64,000 bases of DNA, from NCBI GenBank assembly GCA_033239005.1, contig BSQZ01000001.1, positions 12,212,500 to 12,276,499 of the forward strand, in the 5' to 3' direction. The DNA comes from Lamellibrachia satsuma. Lineage: Eukaryota; Annelida; Polychaeta; Sabellida; Siboglinidae. Below the pieces are notes generated by a model that had not been told where the DNA came from, made no database searches, and saw only the letters and a program-made list of their open reading frames with translations. A program made the translations under genes and the position numbers. Below, one piece after another: positions 57,101 to 64,000 of the stretch; positions within the stretch are counted from its first letter, which is position 1; the number at the start of each line of letters is the position of its first letter.

Positions 57101-60100
57101 CTCTTTTAAGAATTTTAGAATCCATACACCCCCTGCAAGGACATCTTACAGTAACAATATCCCACCTGTGGTGACATCGGTTGTGGCACCGCCCTGATGC
57201 ACCAATGCACCACCCTGGCTAGCAGCCACATGCACCTGGGCACCGCCATTTGGTGCAAAAGCCACGTGCTGCTGTCCGTAGAGCAAGATGTCCCCAACCT
57301 CGCTGTTGGTGGTAGTTGAACTGTTGCGGATGCCCATCACGGGGGTCTGGGCTCCAGAGATTGTCTGCATGGTTCCATCCTAATGAGTACATATTCCAAG
57401 AAAGCATGATTATTTGAATATCATATTTACAAGTATGGATAATTTTAGTTAATTATAAGTGAACCACTACACACATCCTCAAAACATGCATATGTATGTA
57501 CATACACATATGTATGTATGTAGGTATGTACATAAGTACGTATGAAAGCATGTATGTGTTTAATACTTGTGTACCTGTGTGCTTGCATACGTGTGTATGT
57601 ATGTGTGTGTGCATTTACGCATGCATGCATGTGTGCATGTGTATTTATGTACGTAACTACGTGTATAATGTATATGCGTATATATGTACATGTGGAGATA
57701 TGTAACTAATCTTGCTCATTGAAGCATGAACACCACATATAAACAACGTTTGCATTCAACGATGAATCATGTACTCGTTGCTTGCGTTTTCAATCAAAAT
57801 ATAAGGCTAGTTGATGCACCAACAATATTGCTAGTTAGTGCTTGCAAGCTGTTATGATGAGTAAGCTTTTAGTAGTTTACTCCTCATAAAAAGCCTACTC
57901 ATCATTTGTCTGAGAAACCCTTTAATAGTGGTTGTATTTCAATGGGTAATGTTGTACGTGTGTACATATGTTCATACATTTGAATGTACATATATGCACA
58001 TGTACATATGTCATTGTTCAACGTTTCTATCTGCTCTGGCCGCACCGGACATACCTGGAATGCCTGGTGCAGCCGATGGAGGTTGACCAACCAATCAGGG
58101 TCTTCGACGGCATCATCTCCCATCTGTAGCCGCAGCGGGTCGTATAACTTGAGCCAATCGGCAAACTGATACACTAGCGCTACCAGTGTGCAGGTGTAGA
58201 ACTGCGGGTTCTGCTGCAGTGTTCGTGCGATCACTTCGCAGTAATGCAGCGCCTGCAGACAATACAACACACATGAGACAGGACTAACAGCACTTTGGGT
58301 TTTAACAAAATTGTCACCCAAAGCAAAAATTTTTTAGTTTTTTTAACATATTCACGCCGCTAGCATTTACACAATTAGTAGCTAATTTGTTTAATTTATT
58401 TATCATCCTCTGTGAGAATGAGTACTTTCTTATATCTAATCTACACTGATCCTTCACTAATGTTACTTTGTCGTATCCTATAGTTCTGCTATCTTTCTTG
58501 AATGAGGAAAAATACATCAATATTTTCATACTTATTTTATTTACTTATTTTCGTCGCACACTAGTCAGTGCATAAGACCACTTAGTAACTTCCGGTATTT
58601 TTTACAATGTAACTGTGTTCTCCACGTGAAGGAAGATCAAGGCTTAGGTAGAATTTCGAAGAGCAACTGCAAGCTGTCAACATTAAAAAAATTTATGATA
58701 ATAAAAACCGTAACAAATTTAAAAGTAAGTGATATGGTGAAGACGATGAAGAGAGACAGAGATAAGAAGGGCAAGTACTCGCCTGCTCTGCCAGTCCAGC
58801 CTCCAGCAGTCTGAAGGCATACATCATCTTGAATGCCTGGAAGGAGATGGCCACAAAGAGAGGGTTGCCTAGCGACTGGGCATACTCGTACACTTCCGTG
58901 CACTGTATAGCTGCATTACTAGCAAACTCGCCAAACGGCAAACTGTAACAGAGCAGGGTGAAAGATCAAATAAGAAACAGTAGCTCGATACCTGATGCAC
59001 GGAAACAAGTAGCAAAACATAACAGCGGCAAATCCCCTAACATATTCCCTTTCTCCTTGTCACGTTCATAAAAGGAATAAACAGAACTATGAGACACCAT
59101 GGGTACAAATAACTAGTTCATATTCTTGTTACACTATGCAAATACAGTACTGAAAGTACATTCTCAATTGGATTTATTTTTTGCTCGCCTCATTTCACAC
59201 CTGTAATTGCTTGACTCATTTCACACCTGTAATTGCTTGACTCATTTCACACCTGTAATTGCTTGACTCATTTCACACCTGTAATTGCTTGACTCATTTC
59301 ACACCTGTAATTGCTTGACTCATTTCACACCTGTAATTGCCCAACTCATATCACACCTGTAATTGCCCGACTCATTGTAATTTAATACCGAATATTTTGC
59401 AGAAAAATTAACCCATCTAGTATCAGCTACAACATGTAAGCTTGTTTGGAGAACACGTTATTTACTATTGATGAAATCATCACACAAACTATTAAATGAG
59501 TCTGACTGATCAGAAAAGGGCAAAAGTGGCAGAGTAGATTATGAAACATGTCAGCTCGAGGCTAGTTTCATTAGTTATCTGACTGTTAATGATCGAAATC
59601 AATTGTTTTGATGACTTAACTAAAGTAAGCACTATTATTAAATGGACACCATAGCACTTGAACTAATCACACACTACAGATTTCTACATCAACGAACATA
59701 ATTTGTAATGATCGAACTGAAAAGGCAGCTTTAGTTTCTCACTCTTCCATCGTTCTTAATCAACTTCTGCCTATTCCACCCCTTGAGTGTGCACAACATT
59801 CCTGAAGTGTTCCAATGTCCACACTGCCTACCTGTGACTGGAGCCAATAAGGACGAGTTTGGCTGATCGGCGGGTGGAGTCTGTCAGTGCGACAGACGCC
59901 ATCAGGTAGCAGAAGTGACTGGCATGGAGGCAACCTTTGGCGGCTAAAACAAAATCACGTAAATGATAATAAAAGGAATTTATACAGCACTTAAATCCAC
60001 TTAAAATAAAAAGCCCTCAGGTGCCTTACCATCAAATTGCATAAATTAAATATACATTAGTTAAAATAAATAGTGTAAAACAGAAGAGTTGATTAAGACA

Positions 60101-63100
60101 ATGAAATAGAACAACTGAGGTTAACATGCACCCTGGCATTGACCATCCTCATGCAACCTGGCAGTGACCACCCTCATGCACCCTGGCATTGACCATCCTC
60201 ATGCACCCTGGCAGTGACCACCCTCATGCACCCTGGCAGTGACCACCCTCATGCACCCTGGCATTGACCATCCTCATTACCAACATAGAAAGGTCAGATT
60301 GGTGTGATGTTCTGTAAAAGACTGACTAGTTCAATGAGGCTTAAGACCAACAGAATCCAGTAACCACAAAATATACAGGCTAGTCAGTAGTGTTGAGTAC
60401 CGTATAGCTCTATATGGCATATGGTATGTACTGTATATTTTATACAGTATACAGTGTTTTCCTGGTGCATCTGATTAACCCTTTTGTACTGGTAAATGCT
60501 ATTTAAAGATTATGCTCAGACTTTCCTTATGTGAACATTTACTTTATTGTTCGTACATGAAGATGCTAGCAGATGTTATCGTAATAGATAGAAAAGACCA
60601 ATCGATAATTTAACGCATTCATTGTGAGAAACTTTACCTAAGTTTTCATTGTTTTCTAGCCTATGAATTACATTTATAGAAACAGCATAGATGCTGGAAA
60701 TAGATTTATCTGTAGTTAAAAAACGATGTGAGATGTGTTTGTCTGAAAATAATCTGGTTCCCGAATCATTCGGAGTTCTGCACACTACACGCAGGAAACG
60801 CATTCATGTTGATCTAACAGTGGCACGACAATGTGGACTGGGCATATACGATTTGCTCTTCCAGACATGCGCACTCCCACGAAAGAAAGTGTGTGTGCCA
60901 TGATGTGTTGAATGCCTTGTCTTGTCGTTCAAATTCTGTGACTTTGGAAGGTTCAAGGATTATCAATTAAAGATGTAACATATTGTATGAAATACCAGTT
61001 CGACTGAATAAATATACTGGTAGACCAGTATACTGTGAAACAGTACAAAGCACTACTAGTCAGTGAATGGAATGTTGCTGAGTGCTGTGAGCCATATAGG
61101 AATAAAGAGACAGCATGTGAGCCATACCGAGAGTATCGCCTAGGATGATGATGCTCTTGCGGTCTAGGTCAGGCTTGTTCGACTGGTTGGACAGGATCAT
61201 TGCGAGATGCGGTCGCCAGTCTCCCCACTTCTCGTCCATCGCCAGCTGAGGACAAGACAATAAGTACAGCACTCATATAGGCTGCCACCTCACACATACG
61301 CATATCAAGACATGGGGTCACTAGACGATATTCGTGTTGCATGCCTGGTAACACTAGATGTTTTGACATCCCACAAACGTGGCTTCATTCTTAGCCAACA
61401 GTTTTATAAATAGTGTATATTGTTGAGAGCAGATAATAAAACTGACTACATACACATGCATTTACATAAAACAACCCCTTGAAATGCCCATTCTGCTTCC
61501 AGAATTAGTGTAATGTTTCTAAAAGTATTTGGAATTGGTGAACAAGTCATCGGTATCTCAATTACTTTTCAGTTACTTTTTCAACGACATCAGTCTTTCT
61601 TTAAAATGCACTTAAACTCACTGTGACGGCCGCAGGTTGTCTGCCAGACATGAGCTGATACAGAGTCTGCAGAGGATCATTCATCTTCATTGACACATTG
61701 GCAAACCTGCAACACGGGCAACCTCCATATCACACCTACATCATCATAATAAGGCCTTTTTTTATTAGCTGGTTGACAGATTTTTTTAACACCAAAACAG
61801 GGCAGTCTAAAAAAAATTTTTTAATGTACTATATTGGCCAAACATATTCAGACACTTAAAATAATTTAATCTGCAGCCTGTCTGAAAACATATGCTGCCA
61901 TATGGTACAAAAAATATAAACAGGCAGTGATGCTGTCTGAATTGTTTTGCACGTGAACGAGTCCTGACATCATGACCTGTTAACTACCTGATATTATCAG
62001 GTAACTTCATTGGTGAGAAGTTGTTCTTTCGAAAAGATCATTAAACAATATTTACCAATAGAAATATGTTATTTTAGCTGTGCATCAAACATTGTTGTTA
62101 ATATTTGCCAGTTGTACTAAAAATGCGCTTTAATAGTTGGCAACTTTAATCACTAGATGGCACATCTGACAGAAAGCACATAGTATTATCTTTTAACTAG
62201 CTGCGGACATGTTTGTGTCCAAATATAACTTCCATGTTTTAGATAGACTCAACATCACTTACTAAGAAAAGCGCTTTTGCCAAACCTGGTTGGTGGACAT
62301 CGACAACAGCTTAGTTGAATTAGAAGGTGACACCGGGCGATTGTGTTGTAATAGGCACATCCAGGTTAATCAAATGTTGTAAATGACACAAAAGTAGACC
62401 TGGTGGTGTCCACGCATAATTTCCAAGTATCTTAAATTTTTTCATAATCATACTCTAGTTTTGAAAATACACCACGAAGATGACAAATACATTCGTATTT
62501 GAGAAAATGCCCGGGAGAAAGATGGGAAAGTTTTCCTTAAAATATTGGATCGGCAGACTCGTAAACCAACCAATAAAAAATAGAAGGCCTAAATAAAAAC
62601 TTCATTTCACAATGGTACTGTCGCATGTATTGCAGTGGTACTTTGGGAGGAGTTGAAATGATGAATGGTGAGAGATCTCGACTAGGCGCATACAAACCAA
62701 GATGAGGGATCAGGATAATACACAACAGGCACTGACCTTGTCATGACAGAGGCGTGTGTCTTCTGGTCCATCTTGCTGGCGAGGAAGAGGGCGTGACCCC
62801 ACAGACTGTGCTTGATCGCCCACTCAAGGGCATCCTACACACACAGACAGGGCTGTATCAACCACACCTCACAAACACCAGAATGTTAGGTTACTCAACT
62901 TCAATTGTTTCTCAGTAATGTACCTAAATCAGTTAAATCTGGAAAACATTTTTTTTTATAAATTAGATGGCAGATGTTATCACATAACATGTTATCTTGT
63001 CCCACCCCTAGAAAAAAATCATGCAGATTCCCCTAATGATAAGTATTTCATGAACAATAAAAGCCTGGCAAGGTACAACAAAATTCTAAGAGGAACAATT

Positions 63101-63979
63101 TTAACTTACCTTCTTCTGGCCGTGCAAAAGCAGGTTCCTAAATCGGTCGGTGACATCGTCAACAGATAGATCACCACTGATCACAGATCGGTTAACGCCG
63201 GTTGTCGTGGCAACAGAATCGTCCAATAGGTCTTCCCGGCTGCGGCTAATGCGCATACCATGACGACTGTAGTCTAGGGATGATGGCTCATGACCTTCCA
63301 GTAAGAGATCGGCTATGTCTGCCCCGACCACCGTCTGTAACAAGGAACGTGCTGTCTGAAGACATGCGCCTAATCAAGTGCATGCACACCTTTAATGCGA
63401 AACCAAAGCCATGGTTTTGGGGCTATGCGCCTAAGGGTTAATAAAAACTAACCATGCATGTGCAACTAAAATCAAGAATATAACATATGTGGCTTACCCG
63501 GTATTCAAAATGTTTCCTAAAATTGTTATATTCTGGTCAATTCTCCATTTAATTCTCTATTGGGGGCTGACATGTTAACCAGTGCGACAGTTAAGGTGAA
63601 ATCGGATAATCTAGCCTACCACTGGTACCTTCTATCTTCCCTATGCCTTGGGAAGTAAAATATGGTTAAATATCCAAACAGGGAAATGAAAAAACCTGTC
63701 GTGGGCTCACAGAGCCAATGGTCTCAATCTACAAAAAAACCATCCAGGTGTTGTATCAGCTGCTGCTAAAAAAGCGCTTTATCTTGGGGGATACTGGCGC
63801 TATATAAGACCATACATCACACATTATGACTGACACGTACGCCGTTCTGTTTGATGAGCAGCAGCAGGTATTTCCACAGCAGTTCAGCTGAATCCCTGTC
63901 CACCAGACTATCGTTCTCCCGACACTGCCGTGCCTTCTTCTGACAGTACATCAGCACGTCGTTCTTATGTGTCTCCCCT
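34969..63979 (-). CDS. SEC16A: SEC16, 3' part of gene (20 coding exons visible)
   Basis: Sec16 is the peripheral scaffold of ER exit sites that organises COPII coat assembly through Sec13 and other coat subunits. Read on the minus strand, 20 exons join in consistent phase into 1022 codons plus a stop. Exons 63979 to 58055 encode the central conserved domain (QNG/TVVGADIADLLL, LQTLYQLMSGRQPAA, DEKWGDWRPHLAMILSN, CYLMASV, LPFGEFASNAAIQ, EYAQSLG, LHYCEVIARTL). Later exons encode disordered linkers, a Gln/Trp/Asp repeat, and the conserved C-terminal part (SWFGSIMSKF, LPDDKNPTIVWDAERKRWVN, ARKQYVDVL). The protein ends GQRRLYPK. The N-terminal region lies right of the window. The symbol is by similarity to vertebrate SEC16A; I cannot exclude a single ancestral SEC16. 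Confidence 0.95.
35450..35890. repeat. Cluster of octamer-like ATGCAAAT/ATTTGAAT motifs
   Basis: Many copies of AAATGCAAATG, GCATTTGAAT and their complements occur irregularly over 440 bp, giving His/Asn/Leu-rich frames on both strands. It is not a regular tandem array. Confidence 0.6.
37902..37970 (+). mobile_element. tRNA-Lys-like SINE head
   Basis: The sequence has a D-arm-like AGCTTAACGGTAGAGCATCAG (box A), an anticodon loop ACTCTTAAT (CTT, Lys) and a T-arm-like GGTTGAAATTTTCC (box B). Stem pairing is poor, so this is a tRNA-derived SINE head rather than a functional tRNA gene. Confidence 0.5.
38395..38870. repeat. Minisatellite, 38-bp unit
   Basis: About ten to twelve units with the core AACACTGCTATAGCAGTAGC followed by TACAGCAGCCACACACAC. 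The unit contains the self-complementary GCTATAGC. Central units are almost identical, edges decay. Confidence 0.9.
39615..39713 (-). CDS. SEC16A: SEC16 exon 19 of window
   Basis: Thirty-three codons, THNANETYGELGIKADQGGH through DPVEPPSN. Acceptor CTGTAG, donor GTAAGT. Both phases are 0. Confidence 0.8.
40031..40137 (-). CDS. SEC16A: SEC16 exon 18 of window
   Basis: It encodes TAESLSKNGEGQGSSDVPTS and AHQQAALQNHLQPTA, a disordered linker. Acceptor TTGCAG, donor GTTAGT (less usual). Phase fits both neighbours. Confidence 0.8.
40383..40640 (+). mobile_element. tRNA-derived SINE
   Basis: The head has GGTTAGAACGTTGGGCTCTC and a clear box B, GGTTCGAATTC (40428-40438). The body holds GTTCACTCAGTATAAATGAG, similar to the conserved core of V-/CORE-type SINEs. 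The 3' limit is approximate. Confidence 0.6.
40804..41440. repeat. Minisatellite, about 25-bp unit
   Basis: About 25 copies of a unit containing GAACGGCAAGGTTGACGAAT and GTACT, with 24- to 27-bp length variants. Because 25 is not a multiple of three, long frames occur in all three minus-strand frames; they are artefacts. Confidence 0.95.
41657..41690. repeat. Perfect 16-bp inverted repeat with 2-base loop
   Basis: ATGAGGCCCATGTGCT, a CA loop, then the exact reverse complement AGCACATGGGCCTCAT. Confidence 0.95.
42506..42634 (-). CDS. SEC16A: SEC16 exon 17 of window
   Basis: It encodes ARKQYVDVLAGNASKPC and SASMPANMFVPS. The YVDVL segment is conserved in Sec16A proteins. Acceptor TGACAG, donor GTAAGT. 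Confidence 0.93.
42910..43035 (-). CDS. SEC16A: SEC16 exon 16 of window
   Basis: A Pro/Gly/Ala-rich exon (GIPGSLGSSAPPGVMPHAP) ending NKFSLQRNR. Acceptor CTGCAG, donor GTGAGT. Confidence 0.92.
43235..43337 (-). CDS. SEC16A: SEC16 exon 15 of window
   Basis: It encodes IVWDAERKRWVNTDQTDEEV then APPPKDSEMT, continuing the conserved C-terminal block. Acceptor TTTGTAG, donor GTTCCT; ends one base into a codon. Confidence 0.94.
43618..43698. repeat. (GAGT)n microsatellite
   Basis: About 20 perfect GAGT units. Confidence 0.97.
44045..45896 (-). mobile_element. L2-like LINE insertion flanked by 16-bp direct repeats
   Basis: TGCAGTCATTAGCTAA occurs at 44045-44060 and again at 45881-45896. Between them is a minus-strand LINE fragment, so the repeats look like a target site duplication. 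The LINE 3' tail is an (ATT)n tract at about 44398-44416, preceded on its strand by a GCGCATTATAAATG end. The stretch 44061-44397 beyond the tail is unexplained and may be an older insertion carried along. Confidence 0.6.
44398..45540 (-). pseudogene. L2-like LINE ORF2 C-terminal fragment
   Basis: Minus-strand frames at 44765-45530 encode KSWMVSHNLFLNECKTEAVV, then DFGNAMFYGLPE, STARLITGTHRRDHITPVL, LHWLPVCQRIEFKVLLLVFR, YTPTRTLRSADQ and AFSVAGPTLWNALP, the conserved C-terminal region that follows the reverse transcriptase in L2-type elements. The catalytic core itself is missing, so the copy is 5'-truncated. A frame change near 45355 separates the two parts. It is inserted in antisense to nothing: the LINE and SEC16 read in the same direction. 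Confidence 0.82.
46552..46638 (-). CDS. SEC16A: SEC16 exon 14 of window
   Basis: It encodes ANKSWFGSIMSKFARSK and MKLPDDKNPT, the conserved start of the C-terminal region. Acceptor TTGCAG, donor GTAAGT. Confidence 0.94.
47127..47315 (-). CDS. SEC16A: SEC16 exon 13 of window
   Basis: Sixty-three codons, SAGSSLPLGASASNFDNAAG, then two QTYPGEE repeats and DKDRNKDFYSNK. Acceptor TCTGTAG, donor GTATGT. Confidence 0.88.
47790..47933. mobile_element. Small palindromic MITE (55-bp arms)
   Basis: Arm 47790-47844 (GAATAACTCAGTCAAGAT ... AAGTTTACTCACTCA) is matched in reverse complement by 47879-47933, with scattered mismatches and a spacer of 34 bp. It has no coding capacity. Confidence 0.75.
48542..48713. 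mobile_element. Tigger/pogo-like MITE
   Basis: The left end CAGTCGAACCTTGCTATAC and the inverted right end CAGTGGAACCTCACTATTA resemble the terminal inverted repeats of pogo/Tigger elements. The interior has several degenerate GTCACCTTG-type repeats. It is non-autonomous, with no transposase. Confidence 0.65.
50270..50398 (-). CDS. SEC16A: SEC16 exon 12 of window
   Basis: Forty-three codons, EGESYSDDTSSCSSENL through SGSAKHIGQ, Ser-rich. Acceptor GAGCAG; using the AG three bases earlier would add one Gln. Donor GTAAGC. Confidence 0.85.
50465..52660. repeat. Large 26-bp minisatellite with higher-order structure
   Basis: About 80 units of a 26-bp sequence with core GTGTGATGTCTGAGAGACCA. From 50465 to about 51830 units are near-uniform. 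From about 51840 to 52640 variant units (GAGAGTCCACCTAGA, GAAACACTACAG, GTGCGACAGACCAC) recur in a fixed order with a period of about 118 bp or less. It lies in the SEC16 intron between exons 11 and 12. The long minus-strand frames are repeat artefacts. Confidence 0.97.
52661..54078 (-). other. Rest of SEC16 intron between exons 11 and 12
   Basis: No exon is evident. Two short direct duplications are visible: GTCGACAGCCCCAACCCAA (about 53667 and 53701) and AAAATAAATAAAAGATCTGG (about 53875 and 53925). Confidence 0.5.
54079..54320 (-). CDS. SEC16A: SEC16 exon 11 of window
   Basis: It encodes DSITGQPQQPPTVATPGDN, a Thr run, TDEDDESQDGG and APPGFDYYGMTSQP, a disordered acidic linker. Acceptor TTCTAG, donor GTGAGT, phase 0 at its end. 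Confidence 0.9.
54321..56321 (-). other. SEC16 intron between exons 10 and 11
   Basis: It carries a 24-bp minisatellite (55378-55905). The remaining sequence has no supported exon. Confidence 0.55.
55378..55905. repeat. Minisatellite, 22 copies of a 24-bp unit
   Basis: Twenty-two exact-length units (TTCTTTTACTTACTTTTACT plus AATG). The only common difference is C or T at one position: T in units 2, 6, 9, 11, 16, 18 and 21; unit 20 has a separate T-to-C change. Because 24 is a multiple of three, the plus strand has a 198-codon frame and the minus strand a 163-codon frame; both lie in an intron and are taken as artefacts. Confidence 0.97.
56322..56672 (-). CDS. SEC16A: SEC16 exon 10 of window, Gln/Trp/Asp repeat exon
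   Basis: Acceptor TTCTCAG and donor GTAGGA bound 351 bp that keep frame. After a Gln run, the exon has about eight units of a 10-residue repeat (QQQWDPNQQT with variants), encoded by 30-bp units, then PGYQPEQGTGD. It forms a low-complexity, probably disordered segment between the central domain and the C-terminal region. Repeat number is likely variable among individuals. Confidence 0.88.
57166..57379 (-). CDS. SEC16A: SEC16 exon 9 of window
   Basis: It encodes a Gly/Ala/Gln-rich linker (DGTMQTISGAQTPVMG through GGATTDVTT). Acceptor CATTAG, donor GTGGGA. It ends one base into a Gly codon that the next exon completes. Confidence 0.85.
57440..57700. repeat. GTATGT/ACATAC-rich low-complexity stretch
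   Basis: Irregular GTATGTATGT, GCATGTGT and related purine-pyrimidine alternations in the SEC16 intron between exons 8 and 9. Confidence 0.8.
58055..58252 (-). CDS. SEC16A: SEC16 exon 8 of window
   Basis: Sixty-six codons: ALHYCEVIARTLQQNPQFYT through WLVNLHRLHQAFQ, the end of the central conserved domain. Acceptor CTGCAG, donor GTATGT. Confidence 0.95.
58314..58545 (-). mobile_element. CR1 LINE 3'-end fragment in a SEC16 intron
   Basis: The segment from AACATATTCACGCCGCTAGC through CTCTGTGAGAATGAGTACTT and GTTCTGCTATC matches bases 22270-22460 of the LINE in the Ty3 element with moderate divergence. It encodes the corresponding C-terminal residues (KDSRTIGYDK, LVKDQCRLDIRK). It lacks the extreme 3' end. 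Confidence 0.85.
58783..58942 (-). CDS. SEC16A: SEC16 exon 7 of window (GC donor)
   Basis: It encodes LPFGEFASNAAIQCTEVYEY, AQSLGNP and FRLLEAGLAEQ. The join to the next exon (AEQ to ALHYC) places the donor at CAG/GCGAGT, a GC donor instead of GT. A nearby GT (at GAGTAC) would break the frame. Confidence 0.93.
59189..59372. repeat. Minisatellite, 26-bp unit, about 7 copies
   Basis: Repeats of CTCATTTCACACCTGTAATT followed by GCTTGA, with the last two units changed to GCCCAA or GCCCGA. It lies in the SEC16 intron between exons 6 and 7. Confidence 0.95.
59832..59943 (-). CDS. SEC16A: SEC16 exon 6 of window
   Basis: It encodes AKGCLHASHFCYLMASVALT and AKLVLIGSSH. Acceptor TTTTAG, donor GTAGGC; ends with two bases of a Ser codon. 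Confidence 0.95.
59950..60110. repeat. Possible SINE/LINE 3'-end remnant
   Basis: TTTATACAGCACTTAAATCC and a following AAGCCCTCAGGTGCCTTACC resemble ends of L2-mobilised SINEs. Weak evidence. Confidence 0.3.
60125..60274. repeat. Minisatellite, six 25-bp units of two types
   Basis: Exactly six units of 25 bp starting CATGCACCCTGGCA. Units with TTGACCATCCT (1, 3, 6) and with GTGACCACCCT (2, 4, 5) alternate, so the array grew as a dimer and then duplicated one type. Confidence 0.95.
60275..61127 (-). other. SEC16 intron between exons 5 and 6, right part
   Basis: Opposed short frames at 60576-60903 show no recognised motif. No exon is needed by phase. Confidence 0.4.
61128..61245 (-). CDS. SEC16A: SEC16 exon 5 of window
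   Basis: It encodes the family signature DEKWGDWRPHLAMILSN and DLDRKSIIILGDTL. Ends with one base of the next codon; donor GTATGG. Confidence 0.96.
61622..61706 (-). CDS. SEC16A: SEC16 exon 4 of window
   Basis: It encodes FANVSMKMNDPLQTLYQLMS then GRQPAAVT, a highly conserved stretch of the central domain. Phase 0 at its end; donor GTGAGT. Confidence 0.95.
61707..62736 (-). other. SEC16 intron between exons 3 and 4
   Basis: No repeat or exon recognised. Confidence 0.5.
62737..62834 (-). CDS. SEC16A: SEC16 exon 3 of window
   Basis: It encodes DALEWAIKHSLWGHALFLAS and KMDQKTHASVMT, helices of the ACE1-type solenoid. Ends two bases into an Arg codon; donor GTCAGT. Confidence 0.95.
63110..63334 (-). 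CDS. SEC16A: SEC16 exon 2 of window
   Basis: Seventy-five codons, TVVGADIADLLLEGHEPSS through DRFRNLLLHGQKK, joined in phase to QNG of the previous exon. A Ser/Arg-rich loop (MRISRSREDLLDDS) lies in the middle. Donor GTAAGT. Confidence 0.95.
63335..63840 (-). other. SEC16 intron between exons 1 and 2 of the window
   Basis: No exon. A GCGCTTTATCTTGGGGGATA and GGCGCTATATAAG segment near 63773-63809 resembles an L2/SINE 3' end. Confidence 0.45.
63841..63979 (-). CDS. SEC16A: SEC16 exon 1 of window
   Basis: Acceptor TTTGTAG precedes it and donor GTACGTG follows. It encodes HKNDVLMYCQKKARQC and LLWKYLLLLIKQNG, the N-terminal helices of the central conserved domain. It begins one base into a codon that is completed upstream, and ends in phase 0. 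Confidence 0.93.
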
Positions 63980-64000
63980 CTACAAACACAGGCATTTCAG

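Noticed and set aside
38395..60274. Repeat arrays considered as CRISPR
   Set aside because: Units are contiguous with no unique spacers, the genome is eukaryotic and no cas genes are present.
60576..60903. Short ORFs on both strands in a SEC16 intron
   Set aside because: They overlap each other, lack splice context and show no recognisable motif.

Overview
The window is eukaryotic, nuclear, metazoan DNA. It holds a spliced Sec16-type gene with canonical GT-AG introns, several families of retrotransposons, many micro- and minisatellites, and a Polinton/Maverick (adintovirus-like) element. Nothing prokaryotic is visible. The transposon mix (CR1-, L2-like and other non-LTR elements, a Ty3/Gypsy element, tRNA-derived SINE heads, DNA transposon MITEs) suggests an invertebrate such as a lophotrochozoan or invertebrate deuterostome. 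I cannot name the species.

Region 1 (1 to about 7.85 kb) is the right-hand part of a Polinton. All genes read rightward in a compact, overlapping layout: the C-terminal part of protein-primed DNA polymerase B (cut by the window edge and by a frame break), a basic core-like protein, a conserved proline-rich protein, two tandemly duplicated small membrane ORFs, a third tiny membrane ORF, integrase with a chromodomain-like tail, a membrane protein, the penton-like minor capsid protein, a pX/pVI-like basic protein, the double jelly-roll major capsid protein and an adenain-like maturation protease. The packaging ATPase is not present and presumably lies to the left. A GC-rich, repeat-rich terminal stretch follows the protease, and then base composition drops to host levels.

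Region 2 (about 7.85 to 34.9 kb) is gene-poor and filled with mobile DNA: a 950-bp perfect (CA)n tract, AT microsatellites, a MITE, degenerate non-LTR reverse transcriptases, and a large foldback (about 620-bp arms) whose spacer holds an ORF. The best-resolved structure is a Ty3/Gypsy element (22000-30177) with identical 152-bp LTRs and a 5-bp target duplication. Its 5' LTR is itself split by a reverse-oriented CR1-type LINE (22107-25397). That LINE has two tandem 5'-UTR units and lacks its endonuclease region.

Region 3 (34.97-63.98 kb, minus strand) is the 3' part of a SEC16 gene (COPII coat scaffold at ER exit sites). Twenty coding exons with consistent phases encode 1022 residues: the central conserved domain, a Gln/Trp/Asp repeat exon, and the C-terminal region up to the stop codon. 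Upstream exons lie beyond the right edge. Its introns carry most of the minisatellites, an L2-like LINE fragment flanked by 16-bp direct repeats, a CR1 fragment, SINE heads and MITEs. One intron appears to use a GC donor.
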